This document shows positions 8,126-16,408 of a stretch of DNA of 36,273 bases, piece by piece. The translations under genes were made by a program, and so were the position numbers. The notes below the pieces were generated by a model that was given only the letters and a program-made list of their open reading frames with translations, was not told where the DNA came from and did not search any database. This stretch comes from Chloroflexota bacterium. GTDB taxonomy: Bacteria; Chloroflexota; UBA6077. Location of the stretch: NCBI GenBank assembly GCA_021806765.1, contig JAJZQR010000014.1:1-36273 (forward strand), written 5' to 3'. The first letter of the stretch is position 1; each line of letters opens with the position of its first letter.

Positions 8126-9739
8126 TCAGCCACCGTTCTGAGTTGTATCGGAACCCGGCTCACACTCATCATGGACAACTGTCTGATCCATCTCGCTCGG
8201 TGACGCTGACACGGTGCGCTCGGCCTCTCCCGACAGCCGGAGCTCAGGCGTCGCGGGCGTAGCCGGCGAAGTGGTTCGTCGAGCGAAAGTCACCTCAGAC
8301 CAGGTAGTTCGCTCCGCTGGCTTCTCTTCCGCATTCACCGGTGGCTTGGTCCCGATAGGCGCTACCACAGGCGGCGTTCCCGCGGGCATCCCAGTCCCGA
8401 AGCGTAGCTTGGACCATTGGGTATGTGACCTGTTCCCCTGTTCAGGAGCAGCCACGGCGATCTGATCCAGCTCGGTCGGCGGCCGATCCAAGGCTGACTC
8501 GGGCTCGACCGCCACTGATTTCGGGTGCTCGGGCTCCAACTGAGCTTCCAGCGGGGGGGCTGGCGTCTCGTCCTGTTGGTCAAGCGCGGGAACTGGCGTC
8601 TCCTCCTGTTGATCAAGTACCGGCGCGGAGATCGCGGCCATTTCGCCGCCCGCCGGCGTCAGCTCTGGCTCCTGTGCCGGCCCGCCCGGGGCCTCAACCG
8701 GCTGCGGCTCGTCCGCTACGGACCCCGCTTCTACAGGCGGCGGCTCTTCGACCAAGGGCTCCGCCTCTACCGATCGCGAGCCCGACGGGCCGGCGATAGT
8801 GGCATCGATCTGCCAATCCGCTGCGGCCGCGGGCGGAAGCTCGAGATGCACAAGACCGTCCTCAGGAGATGGGGAAGCGGACCCGAGCGCTACGTCCGCA
8901 GCGGGGGACGGCTCCGCCAGGGTCTCCTCGGCAGAGACAACCGACGGAGCTGCCATTGTGGCCTCGGCCGCCGCAGCTGGCGGACTCGCGGCCAGGGTTA
9001 CTTCGGCCGCTACGGCCATTGCCTCCGCGGCCCCGGCATTCTGCGCCGCCACTGTGGCTTCAGCCGGGCGCGACCGGGCTGGCGTGACCGCAGCGCTCGC
9101 GGCCGGTCTTGGTATGGCCGGTGCGGTCTTTGGCGTCTCGTAGCCCGCAGTCGGCACCACCTGCTCCAACCCCGCCCAGACCAGCTGTTCAATCAGTGGA
9201 CGGCTGGCGGCATACAGGCGCAGGAGCATCAGCAAGGCTACGAGGAAGACGAGCACCACTATTCCGGCGTCGACGTAGGACTTCCGTGCGTAGGCAGCGC
9301 CGACTGTTACCAGAGGGGGTCTGAGAAGGCTCTGCACAATCAGCACAAGTGCAAGGTTGAAGAGGCCGAGAGCGAGGCTGGCCCCCAACCGGGGCAACTC
9401 GCGCCCGTCGCGCCGGGAACTCGGCACCGTGTCTCTCTTGACACCGGCAAGCATTGCACCGACGGTCTGGCCAAGCAGTCTACCGATTCGGACGCGTCCC
9501 CAGATGATCACAATGCACAATACTAACGTGGCCAAGAGCCACACCAGATCCACGAGGGAAACCTGGCCGCCCAGAAGCCGGAGACTCCGATCGAAGTCGC
9601 GCCCATATTCCGTCACCGGCGGCAGCAGATATCCCAGGCCTATCGCCACCACCAGAGCGACAAAACCCGGGAGATAAGCACGCCAATGGACAGATTTGGG
9701 TTGGTCGGGACCGGCCTGGCTATCGGCGACGCCTTCCAT
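8126..9739 (-). CDS. Membrane protein with long Ala/Pro/Glu-rich tail, first gene of kinase operon
   Basis: A 537-aa protein. I choose ATG 9739 (MEGVADSQ), which has GGAGG 8 bases upstream. Four hydrophobic segments lie at about residues 19-40, 60-82, 115-137 and 150-170. The arrangement VDLVWLLATLVL, then RVRIGRLLGQTVGAML, then LALGLFNLALVL recalls the repeat unit in the kinase's membrane half. Residues about 195-535 are low complexity (Ala, Pro, Glu, Val) with repeats such as LDQQEETPVPA and LDQQDETPAPP, probably a flexible cytoplasmic region. Many Thr residues (for example TPAP, SEVTFARRTT) could be phospho-sites for the adjacent kinase; this is inference. I recognise no family. Confidence 0.75.
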   Translation of the reverse strand: MEGVADSQAGPDQPKSVHWRAYLPGFVALVVAIGLGYLLPPVTEYGRDFDRSLRLLGGQVSLVDLVWLLATLVLCIVIIWGRVRIGRLLGQTVGAMLAGVKRDTVPSSRRDGRELPRLGASLALGLFNLALVLIVQSLLRPPLVTVGAAYARKSYVDAGIVVLVFLVALLMLLRLYAASRPLIEQLVWAGLEQVVPTAGYETPKTAPAIPRPAASAAVTPARSRPAEATVAAQNAGAAEAMAVAAEVTLAASPPAAAAEATMAAPSVVSAEETLAEPSPAADVALGSASPSPEDGLVHLELPPAAAADWQIDATIAGPSGSRSVEAEPLVEEPPPVEAGSVADEPQPVEAPGGPAQEPELTPAGGEMAAISAPVLDQQEETPVPALDQQDETPAPPLEAQLEPEHPKSVAVEPESALDRPPTELDQIAVAAPEQGNRSHTQWSKLRFGTGMPAGTPPVVAPIGTKPPVNAEEKPAERTTWSEVTFARRTTSPATPATPELRLSGEAERTVSASPSEMDQTVVHDECEPGSDTTQNGG

Positions 9740-9828
9740 ACTGACAGCACCTCCAAAGGCGACCCTTGGTAACGAGAGGGGAAAGCGATACGCAGCAGCA
9801 GCGGCAGCCTTGCTGCAAGCTCCGGCGG

Positions 9829-9871
9829 ATTGTAGCAATCCTCTATTACCGCGGAATTACACGACCGTCAC
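9829..9871 (-). promoter_or_regulatory. Candidate SARP-activated promoter of the kinase operon
   Basis: Read on the minus strand, heptamers GTGACGG (9871-9865), GTAATTC (9860-9854) and GTAATAG (9849-9843) are spaced exactly 11 bp. The third ends 8 bases before TACAAT (9834-9829), a 5-of-6 match to the -10 consensus. No good -35 exists, as expected where an activator replaces it. The spacing matches the published rule for Streptomyces SARP sites. The first gene starts about 90 bases downstream. Confidence 0.65.
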
Positions 9872-9899
9872 AATCGAAGGCCATTATTGCGCCGCAACT

Positions 9900-9953
9900 G
9901 TGATTTCCTGGTAACGCCGTGGTGATTTCGGTGTGACGGACATGTAGTATCGT
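9900..9953 (+). promoter_or_regulatory. Candidate SARP-activated promoter of the VWA-FHA/eCIS operon
   Basis: Heptamers GTGATTT (9900), GTAACGC (9911), GTGATTT (9922) and GTGACGG (9933) recur every 11 bases. The last ends 8 bases before TATCGT (9948-9953), a 4-of-6 -10 match. All four fit GTRAY, as do the three in the divergent promoter. The VWA-FHA start codon is 43 bases downstream. A fifth GT-starting heptamer at 9944 overlaps the -10 and does not fit the consensus. Confidence 0.65.
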
Positions 9954-9996
9954 TGGGGCGCAAAGCATGCGGCTGTTGTGCAGAGGAGGGGCTGGG

Positions 9997-11841
9997 ATGC
10001 GGAATAAGTGGATGTCCGGCTGCTTGGCGGCACTAATGGTCGCGGCTTCACTCGTCTCGATTGTGCAGGCAGCCGACCTCGGCCTTACCCTGCATCAGAT
10101 CGATTCCTCGCAGTTCCCCAAGGTTCGGGTGTACGTCACCGTGGCGGATAGCCAGGGACTGCCGATCACGGGCCTGGACGCGCAGGCTTTCGCCCTGGCA
10201 GAGGATGGCAAACAGATCAAGGATTTCCGCGTCGAGCCCGTTGTCGACAGTCAGGAATCTATCGCCGTCGCACTCAACATAGACGTTAGCGGAAGTATGA
10301 ACGACGGCGGCAATCTGGACGCAGCTAAGCAGGCCGCCACTGCCTTCGTCGAGACGATGGGTGCAAAAGACAGCGTGGCCGTGGTCAGCTTCGCCGACGA
10401 CGTGAAGGTAGTGCAGGGGTTCACCGCCGACAAGGGCGCTCTCACCGCCGGTGTGCAGAAGTTGGCAGCCAAAGGCGACACTTCGCTTTTCGACGCCGTG
10501 ACGCAGTCGGCCCAGCTGATGGGTGCTCTTCCACAGCTGCGCAAGGTCATCCTCGTACTCACGGACGGCGAAGATACTAAGAGCAAGCAATCGTTGGACG
10601 ATGCCGTGGCCGCAGCCAACGCGGCCAAGGCGGTGGTACTGGCGGTCGGTCTGGGGCCGGGGGTCAAGAAAGACATCCTGGACAAGCTGGCCGGCTCAAC
10701 TACCGGCCAGGCCGTGTATGTGGACAAGCCTGACCAGTTGCGCCAGGTATTCCTTTCCTTTGGTGATCAGCTACGCCGGCAATACGTTCTCCAATACACA
10801 TCTGCGTTGCCGGGCGACGATAAGCAGCACGAAGTTGTGGTGCAATCTGCCTATCGCGGACAAAAGGCGGAGACCAAAGGCACCTTCGTTGCCAAGCGCA
10901 CGCCTTTGGCCCTTGACGTCAAGGGCATCGCCAACGCCACCAAGGTCACCGGTGCCCAGAAGGTTGAGGTGGCAGTCACCGGCGGCGCGGCCAAGACGGT
11001 GGAACTGCTGGTAGACGACCAGCAGCGAGCAGTGGCTGAAACGGCTCCTTACGTCCTGCAGTGGGATACGGCCAAAGAGAATCCCGGAATGCACCGTGTC
11101 ATCGTGCGAGCCAAGGACGCGGCAGGTGTGGCGACCGACAAGGAGTTCGTGGTCGAGGTTGCCGGAGCAGCACAGCCGGCCCCTGCCGTCGCCTCAACAC
11201 CGGTCAAGGCGAATACGGCTCCTCCGGCGGCACAGGACAACACTATGCTCCTGGCGCTGGGGGTTCTAGTGGCACTGGGTCTCGTCGGTTTCCTGGTATG
11301 GTTCTTCGCTCTGCGCAAGCGCCCGCGAGTGCCCGCCATGCCAAAGATCGAGGCGGCGCCAAAAGCGGAAATGGACGACCGCACGGAAAACATAGACTAC
11401 CGTATCCCGGCAAAAGCGGTGGCACCGGCAGCAGCGGCCGCGCCGGTGATGGCGGCCGACGCCGGCGCCACGGTGGTTGGCGCCATCCCGAGCGGCGACG
11501 CGGGCGCAACCGTCATCAGCGAGGCGCCTGCCCCGCCACCACCGCCACCGAAAGCCCGGCTGCAGGTCTCGCAGCAGGGGACGCAGCGCGTCGTAATCGT
11601 CGCCAAAGCGGAGGCCGTCCTGGGTCGGCTGCCAGAGAACGAAGTGATCATCAACGACCCGCTTGCCTCGCGTAAGCACGCCCGGATCATACGCGAGGAA
11701 ATGGAGTTCTGGGTCGAGGACCTGGGCAGTAAGAACGGCACCTCTGTGAACGGCCGGCAGATTACCCGACAGAAGCTGGCAAGCAACGACCAGATCAAGA
11801 TTGGTGACGCCACCATAACGTTCACGTTGGACGAGGGTTAG
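9997..11841 (+). CDS. Membrane-anchored VWA domain protein with cytoplasmic FHA domain
   Basis: A 614-aa protein. ATG 9997 (MRNKWMSG) has GAGGAGGGG upstream. A signal peptide (about 1-26, ending VQA) is followed by a short beta region. A von Willebrand A domain occupies about 88-260, with the MIDAS motif DVSGS (96-100) and VILVLTDGEDT. A bacterial Ig-like module spans about 290-395, a membrane segment 417-440, and an FHA domain about 520-614 with GR, SRKHA and NGTSVNG. The VWA part is therefore outside and the FHA part inside. FHA domains bind phosphothreonine, so it could relay kinase state. It is divergent from the kinase operon behind a shared SARP-like operator. The operon downstream is now interrupted by an IS element. 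Confidence 0.9.
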   Translation: MRNKWMSGCLAALMVAASLVSIVQAADLGLTLHQIDSSQFPKVRVYVTVADSQGLPITGLDAQAFALAEDGKQIKDFRVEPVVDSQESIAVALNIDVSGSMNDGGNLDAAKQAATAFVETMGAKDSVAVVSFADDVKVVQGFTADKGALTAGVQKLAAKGDTSLFDAVTQSAQLMGALPQLRKVILVLTDGEDTKSKQSLDDAVAAANAAKAVVLAVGLGPGVKKDILDKLAGSTTGQAVYVDKPDQLRQVFLSFGDQLRRQYVLQYTSALPGDDKQHEVVVQSAYRGQKAETKGTFVAKRTPLALDVKGIANATKVTGAQKVEVAVTGGAAKTVELLVDDQQRAVAETAPYVLQWDTAKENPGMHRVIVRAKDAAGVATDKEFVVEVAGAAQPAPAVASTPVKANTAPPAAQDNTMLLALGVLVALGLVGFLVWFFALRKRPRVPAMPKIEAAPKAEMDDRTENIDYRIPAKAVAPAAAAAPVMAADAGATVVGAIPSGDAGATVISEAPAPPPPPPKARLQVSQQGTQRVVIVAKAEAVLGRLPENEVIINDPLASRKHARIIREEMEFWVEDLGSKNGTSVNGRQITRQKLASNDQIKIGDATITFTLDEG

Positions 11842-11842
11842 G

Positions 11843-11863
11843 CGACCGCCGCGGCCGTCGTTT
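11843..11863 (+). terminator. Weak intrinsic terminator-like hairpin
   Basis: CGACCGCC and GGCCGTCG (11843-11860) pair with one mismatch around a two-base loop, followed by TTT. It comes immediately after the VWA-FHA stop. It might reduce read-through from the SARP-type promoter into the eCIS genes. Confidence 0.35.
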
Positions 11864-11876
11864 GATCGCGGCATAA

Positions 11877-13461
11877 TACTACTTTGGCGTGATAGGTGCA
11901 GGCATCCTTCATCGTAGTGGAGGGTGCAGCTGTGCAGATCGTGATCGGCGAGATTGACCATACCGTGATTCAAAGATTCGTGGAGCAGTTCCGCTCGGTG
12001 TTCCCGCGGGAGTGTGGCGTCGAGAACTGCACTCACTACTTGCTCGGTCTGGTCTCGGACCTGCCGAGGAAGAATATCCACCAGATGGCCGAGGTCCTTC
12101 CCGATGCCACACTGGAGCAGATGCAGAACTTCCTGGCGGATACTCCCTGGGATGCCCAAGCGTTGCAGGCCAGGCTTGTTGAGATGATGGTGGCCGAGGG
12201 CTTCACCGACCCCAAACAGGGGGTGCTGTGCTTCGATGACACAGGGCTGCCCAAGCAGGGCAAGCATTCGGTCGGGGTCCAGCGGCAATACTGCGGGGAA
12301 CTGGGCAAGAGGGCCAACTGCCAGGTAGTAGTCACCGCTGTATACGCCGATCCTCGCTGGCACTGGCCCCTTGGGACCCGGCTGTATCTGCCTGAGTCGT
12401 GGATCAAGGACCCCGAGCGGTGCAAGGCGGCGCGAGTTCCCGACGGGATTGCCTTTGCGACCAAGCCTGCCCTCGCGCTGGGGTTGCTGGACCGAGCGCG
12501 GCGGGCAGGGGTTGCTCACCTGCTCAGCACCGCCGATGCCGGTTACGGGGATGTGCCCAACTTCTTGAAGGGGTTGGAGGAACGGCAGGAGCCGTACATC
12601 GTCCAGGTGAGCAAGGTCTTTGGGGTTCGGCTGCCTGACGAAGTGGCCGAAGCGGCGCAGCATCCTATCCCGCCCACTAACCGGCCTGGGCGCAAGCCGA
12701 GGGGGCGGGGGTGTCCAGGAGGAGTACCACGGCCGGGCGGGCTGGCCCCGGAAGCACCCGCATCCGGCCCAGGTAGCCCCCATGCACACGGCTAAGGAGC
12801 TGACCGAGGCGTTGCCGGTGGCCAAGTGGGCGACGGTAGCGGTGAGCGAGCGAGGTGAGCATCCCATCTCCTATCAGACCTGCTGGATCCGGGTGCACCG
12901 CGCCGTTGGGGACGAAACGGGCCCTGAGGGCTGGTTGATCGGGGAACTGCCGTTGCCGGGCGAGGAGGGGGAGCCTCGCTGGTACTTCGCCTGGAAGTTG
13001 GACCAGTTCTCCCTGGCGGAGCAGCTGCAGTTCGCCCACTGGCGGTGGACCATCGAACGGTTCCACCAGGATGGCAAGCAACTGCTGGGATTGGGGGACT
13101 ACCAGGGGCGCTTGTGGCCGGGTTTTCACCGGCATCTGGCACTGATCTGTCTCATGTGGTGTTGCGCCCTCGTGGAGGCCGTCACCAAAGCCCGGATGGG
13201 GACAGCCAGCGCGATGCGGCCATTGTCCAACGAGGTGCCGGCCACCGCCACGCTTGGTGCCGATGCCCAAGCCGACACGACCAGCGGGATCCCGTTGGCT
13301 TTTCCCCCCTATGGCCAGTCTCGTCCAGATCCGTCGCGACCTGTTAGCCCAGTTGCCCATCACTATTCGCTGCCCTTGCTGCCAGACAATGGTGCCGGTT
13401 CCAACCCTGGCAGCCGCCATCTCGCGTGCGCGGTCACCAACCGGATGACGCCAAAGTAGTA
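11877..13461 (+). mobile_element. IS701-family insertion sequence
   Basis: The ends are inverted repeats: TACTACTTTGGCGTGAT (11877-11893) and ATGACGCCAAAGTAGTA (13445-13461) match at 16 of 17 positions. The 1585-bp length is normal for IS701. Flanking bases ATAA (left) and CTAA (right) may be a decayed 4-bp target duplication. The element separates the VWA-FHA gene from the eCIS genes and carries a broken transposase. Confidence 0.85.
11932..13448 (+). pseudogene. IS701-type DDE transposase, two frameshifts
   Basis: The likely start is GTG 11932, preceded by GGAGGG. The IS701 hallmark [20 protein letters not shown] and a second acidic motif (TADAGYG) lie in frame 1. HWRWTIERFHQDGKQLLGLGDY, carrying the third catalytic residue (Glu), lies in frame 2. 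A C-terminal piece (MASLVQIRRDLLAQLP, CPCC) lies in frame 3. The first shift is near the G-runs at about 12700-12713 and the second near TTTTCCCCCC at about 13300-13308. All three DDE residues survive, but no intact protein can be read. Both shifts sit in homopolymers, so sequencing error is a real alternative to decay. Confidence 0.85.
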
Positions 13462-13505
13462 CTAAGCGAAGGCACAGCGATTATGGTGCCTGGGAGGGTA
13501 TGCAC

Positions 13506-13742
13506 ATGGGTCGCTACCGGACATTCGTGGTCAGGATATGGGTAGACACGAGTGAGGACTCTCCGCGCGGGCACATCCAACAGGTGGCCACCGGTCGCAC
13601 GGCCTACTTCCGTGATACGAACAAGATGGTGCGCTTTATCAACGAGCAACTGGGCCCCTTAGCCTTGCCGTCTGGCAATCCAAGCGCCATCCCAACCCAC
13701 AACATCAGAGCGGCGGCGGGAGGCGAGACTGATGATCGGTGA
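13506..13742 (+). CDS. Small conserved-looking eCIS-associated protein
   Basis: A 78-aa protein. ATG 13506 (MGRYRTFVVRIWVD) has GGGAGGG about seven bases upstream; ATG 13500 is too close. The core reads as a compact beta-beta-alpha unit: RTFVVRIWVDTSED, GHIQQVATGRTAYFRDTNKMVRFINEQL. No catalytic residues are apparent. I recall similar small proteins beginning with this pattern at the head of eCIS clusters, but cannot name a family. It overlaps the tail terminator gene by 11 bases, which suggests translational coupling. It is the first intact gene after the insertion sequence, and I see no clear promoter between the IS end and its start. Confidence 0.7.
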   Translation: MGRYRTFVVRIWVDTSEDSPRGHIQQVATGRTAYFRDTNKMVRFINEQLGPLALPSGNPSAIPTHNIRAAAGGETDDR

Positions 13743-14637
13743 CGTCGATCGGACACTGCGTTCCCTGCTTGAACAATCGCTTGGGCTGGTAGAGCAAGAG
13801 ATTTACTTCGACCGCCCAGACGAACGTTTTGTGCAGGCGCTGACGGTACCACGCGCCCTCTGCCTCTACTTGTATGACGTCAGGGAGAACCGCGAATTCC
13901 GCAACGGCGACTTCAACATTGAGCGCCGTGGTGATGGCACGGCGACAGTGCGTCCACCCGCCATGTACTTCGACCTCACCTATCTCGTGACGGCCTGGGC
14001 GAACAGCCGGGAGGTGGAGCACGAGTTGCTTGGCGAGGCGCTCAAGCTGCTGCTCGGCCACCCCATGCTCGAGGGAGAGCTTCTGCAAGGCAGTCTGCGG
14101 GAACAGGGGCTGGCGATTCCGGCCTCGGTCGGACCTCCGAACGGTTGGATGGACCCTGTTGCTCTCTGGTCTGGCCTGGGTGGAGTGCGACCGGCGCTGT
14201 TCTACAGCGTGACGGTACCGGTGCAGCCCTTCGCGGCCGAGGAGCGGCGCCTGGTCAGCGCGCGCCTATTGCGCACCGCGGAGAAAGACCGCGCCGAGCC
14301 CAAGCCGACGGAGGGTCGGCAACCCGAGGAAGCGGTGGAGTTCGCCGGCAAGGTACGAAGCGCACGTGGCAGTGGCCCCGTGGGAGGGGCGCAAGTCTCA
14401 CTACGGGAAGTGAGCCGTTCCGCCGGTGTAGACGAGGGCGGCATCTATCGCCTCGGTTGGGTCAAACCTGGCCGCTACACACTGATCGTCTCCGCGCCTG
14501 GCTATCGCGAGGCGCGCCGGCAGATTCTCGTCAGCGGCGAGGCGGGGTTGGCCCATTCCGGTAGCCCATATGACGTCGAGCTGGAGGCCGAGCCGTTGGA
14601 ACCAGCCGCTCAGTCTGCGCGACAAGGCAGGAGGTAG
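13732..14637 (+). CDS. eCIS tail terminator (Pvc16/Afp16-like, DUF4255) with C-terminal carboxypeptidase-regulatory-like domain
   Basis: A 301-aa protein. Residues 1-185 match the DUF4255 family. The N-terminus IGDVDRTLRSLLEQSL is followed by beta strands with YLYDVRENREFRN, the turn RPPAMYFDLTYLVTAW, the helix LLGEALKLLLGHP, and WSGLGGVRPALFYSVTVPV. Family members cap the sheath-tube end of contractile particles. Residues about 203-272 (EFAGKVRSARGSGPVGGAQV, GGIYRLGWVKPGRYTLIVSA, PGYREARRQI) look like a carboxypeptidase-regulatory-type beta-sandwich. Typical Pvc16 proteins are shorter and may lack it. It overlaps the preceding gene and precedes the sheath, the common eCIS order. Confidence 0.88.
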   Translation: MIGDVDRTLRSLLEQSLGLVEQEIYFDRPDERFVQALTVPRALCLYLYDVRENREFRNGDFNIERRGDGTATVRPPAMYFDLTYLVTAWANSREVEHELLGEALKLLLGHPMLEGELLQGSLREQGLAIPASVGPPNGWMDPVALWSGLGGVRPALFYSVTVPVQPFAAEERRLVSARLLRTAEKDRAEPKPTEGRQPEEAVEFAGKVRSARGSGPVGGAQVSLREVSRSAGVDEGGIYRLGWVKPGRYTLIVSAPGYREARRQILVSGEAGLAHSGSPYDVELEAEPLEPAAQSARQGRR

Positions 14638-14716
14638 CAGCTTCGCTGAAGGCGCTGAGCCCGCCGCGAGATCTTCGCCCGAAATAGACACTCTAAGAAA
14701 AGGGGGATGCGACTGA

Positions 14717-16378
14717 ATGGCCACAAGCTATCAGACGCCAGGTGTCTACGTAGAGGAGATGCCGCCTGGCAGTCGACCTATCGAAGGGGTCGGCACCTCG
14801 GTCGCCGCGTTCATAGGCTTCGCGGAGATGGGTCCACGCAACAAGCTAACGCTGATCACAAACTGGTCGCAGTTTGTCGACAAGTTCGGTAGCTTCCATG
14901 AGGGGTACTACCTCGCCTACTCCGTCTATGGCTACTTTGCCAACGGCGGAGGCACTTGCTATGTGGTGAACATCGCCCCGTCGCTCGCACCGCAGGCGCT
15001 GCTGCCGGGAGACAGCGCAGGCAAAGCATCCATCGACGCATACGCCGTGCGGCAGGGTCTAAAACTGGCAGGAGTGACTCTCGAAATCTCATACGCCGAC
15101 GGCGCGCAGGCCCTGCCCGCGGCCAGCCCGACCGAGCAGCCGGCAGCCGAAGAGAGCAAGCCAGCCGACGATAGCGCCGCTGGTGCCGGTCCCGCCAAAG
15201 GCAGGACAATCAGCAGGGCCGCGGAGCCGATCAAATCACCCGACCCGACCACGCCCTTCACCATCACCATCAAGCGCGGCAGTACTGTTCTCGAGTCGTT
15301 CGCAAGCGTGTCAATGGACCGCGGTGCGCGCAACTACGTCGAGACCATGGTTAACGGCGCATCCCAGTTCATATGGTTGAACGTTCCCCAGGCCAAGGGG
15401 CCGCTGGCGCCCGCGCCGAAAGCAGGCACTTTCGAGCTCAAGGCTCCCACGACCACGGCGCTCGCTGTGAGCACCAAGGACTTCATGGGAAAGGTGGAGG
15501 ACCGTTCCGGCATCGAGGGACTGGAGGCGATCGACGACATAACCATCGTCTGCGCCCCCGACCTGATGGGCGCCTTCAGGCGAGGGCTAATCGGCGAGGA
15601 ATCGCTGGTTGGCATCCAGAAACTGATGCTTACCCACTGCGAGAACATGCAGGACCGCGTGGCCATCCTCGATACGCCGCCGGACCTGGATCCGCAGGAG
15701 ATGATCGCATGGCGCGAGAAGACCATGATCGACTCGGCCTACGGGGCCCTCTACTATCCATGGATCAAGGTGCTTGACCCGCTGGATCCCACCGGCAAGC
15801 GCACCTTGACCGTCCCCCCGTCCGGCCACATGGCCGGCATATGGGCGCGGACCGACGCCGAGCGCGGTGTGCACAAGGCTCCGGCCAACGAGGTCGTGCG
15901 TGGCGCGATCGACGTGGCGCAGCAGGTCACTCAGGGTGAGCAGGGTCTCCTGAATCCCCGCGGCGTGAACTGCATCCGCACCTTCGGCACGCGCGGCCTC
16001 CGCGTATGGGGCGCCCGCACGTTGTCCAGCGATGTGGCCTGGAAGTATGTGAACGTCCGCCGATTCTTCAACTACGTCGAAGAATCGATCAAGCAGGGTA
16101 CCCAGTGGGTCGTCTTCGAGCCGAACGACTTCGACCTCTGGCAGCGCATCTCGCGGGATGTCAGCTCCTTCCTGATGCGCTCTTATCGTGACGGAGCTCT
16201 GTTCGGCGCAACGCCTGAGCAGGCATTTTACGTCAAATGCGACGAAGAGACCAATCCGCCCGAGACTATCGACGCCGGAATGGTCATCATCGAGCTTGGC
16301 TTGTGCCCGGTCAAGCCGGCCGAGTTCGTGGTCTTCCGCGTTACGCAACTGCCGACAGGCGGGGCGACCACGAGCTAG
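14717..16378 (+). CDS. Contractile tail sheath protein
   Basis: A 553-aa protein. The N-terminus TSYQTPGVYVEEMPPGSRPI with TSVAAFIGFAEMGP is the classic sheath signature. The C-terminal domain is equally typical: GIWARTDAERGVHKAPANEV, LNPRGVNCIRTFGTRGLRVW, GARTLSS, KYVNVRRFFNYVEESIKQG and FEPND. The sheath polymerises around the tube and contracts to drive injection. Residues about 128-180 are an Ala/Pro/Glu-rich linker. It is the only sheath gene here, while Pvc and Afp clusters have three, so one protein presumably builds the whole sheath. AGGGGG lies ten bases upstream of the chosen ATG. Confidence 0.97.
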   Translation: MATSYQTPGVYVEEMPPGSRPIEGVGTSVAAFIGFAEMGPRNKLTLITNWSQFVDKFGSFHEGYYLAYSVYGYFANGGGTCYVVNIAPSLAPQALLPGDSAGKASIDAYAVRQGLKLAGVTLEISYADGAQALPAASPTEQPAAEESKPADDSAAGAGPAKGRTISRAAEPIKSPDPTTPFTITIKRGSTVLESFASVSMDRGARNYVETMVNGASQFIWLNVPQAKGPLAPAPKAGTFELKAPTTTALAVSTKDFMGKVEDRSGIEGLEAIDDITIVCAPDLMGAFRRGLIGEESLVGIQKLMLTHCENMQDRVAILDTPPDLDPQEMIAWREKTMIDSAYGALYYPWIKVLDPLDPTGKRTLTVPPSGHMAGIWARTDAERGVHKAPANEVVRGAIDVAQQVTQGEQGLLNPRGVNCIRTFGTRGLRVWGARTLSSDVAWKYVNVRRFFNYVEESIKQGTQWVVFEPNDFDLWQRISRDVSSFLMRSYRDGALFGATPEQAFYVKCDEETNPPETIDAGMVIIELGLCPVKPAEFVVFRVTQLPTGGATTS

Positions 16379-16408
16379 GAAGCAGAACGTTAGAGAGGAC
16401 GAGATCAA

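Noticed and set aside
9944..9950. A fifth heptamer (GTAGTAT) in phase with the SARP-like array
   Set aside because: In phase, but it breaks the GTRAY pattern and overlaps the -10 hexamer, so it is not counted.
11266..12867. 533-aa minus-strand frame across the VWA-FHA end and the IS
   Set aside because: It spans a real gene end and an IS boundary and has no recognisable motif; it is a GC-driven shadow.
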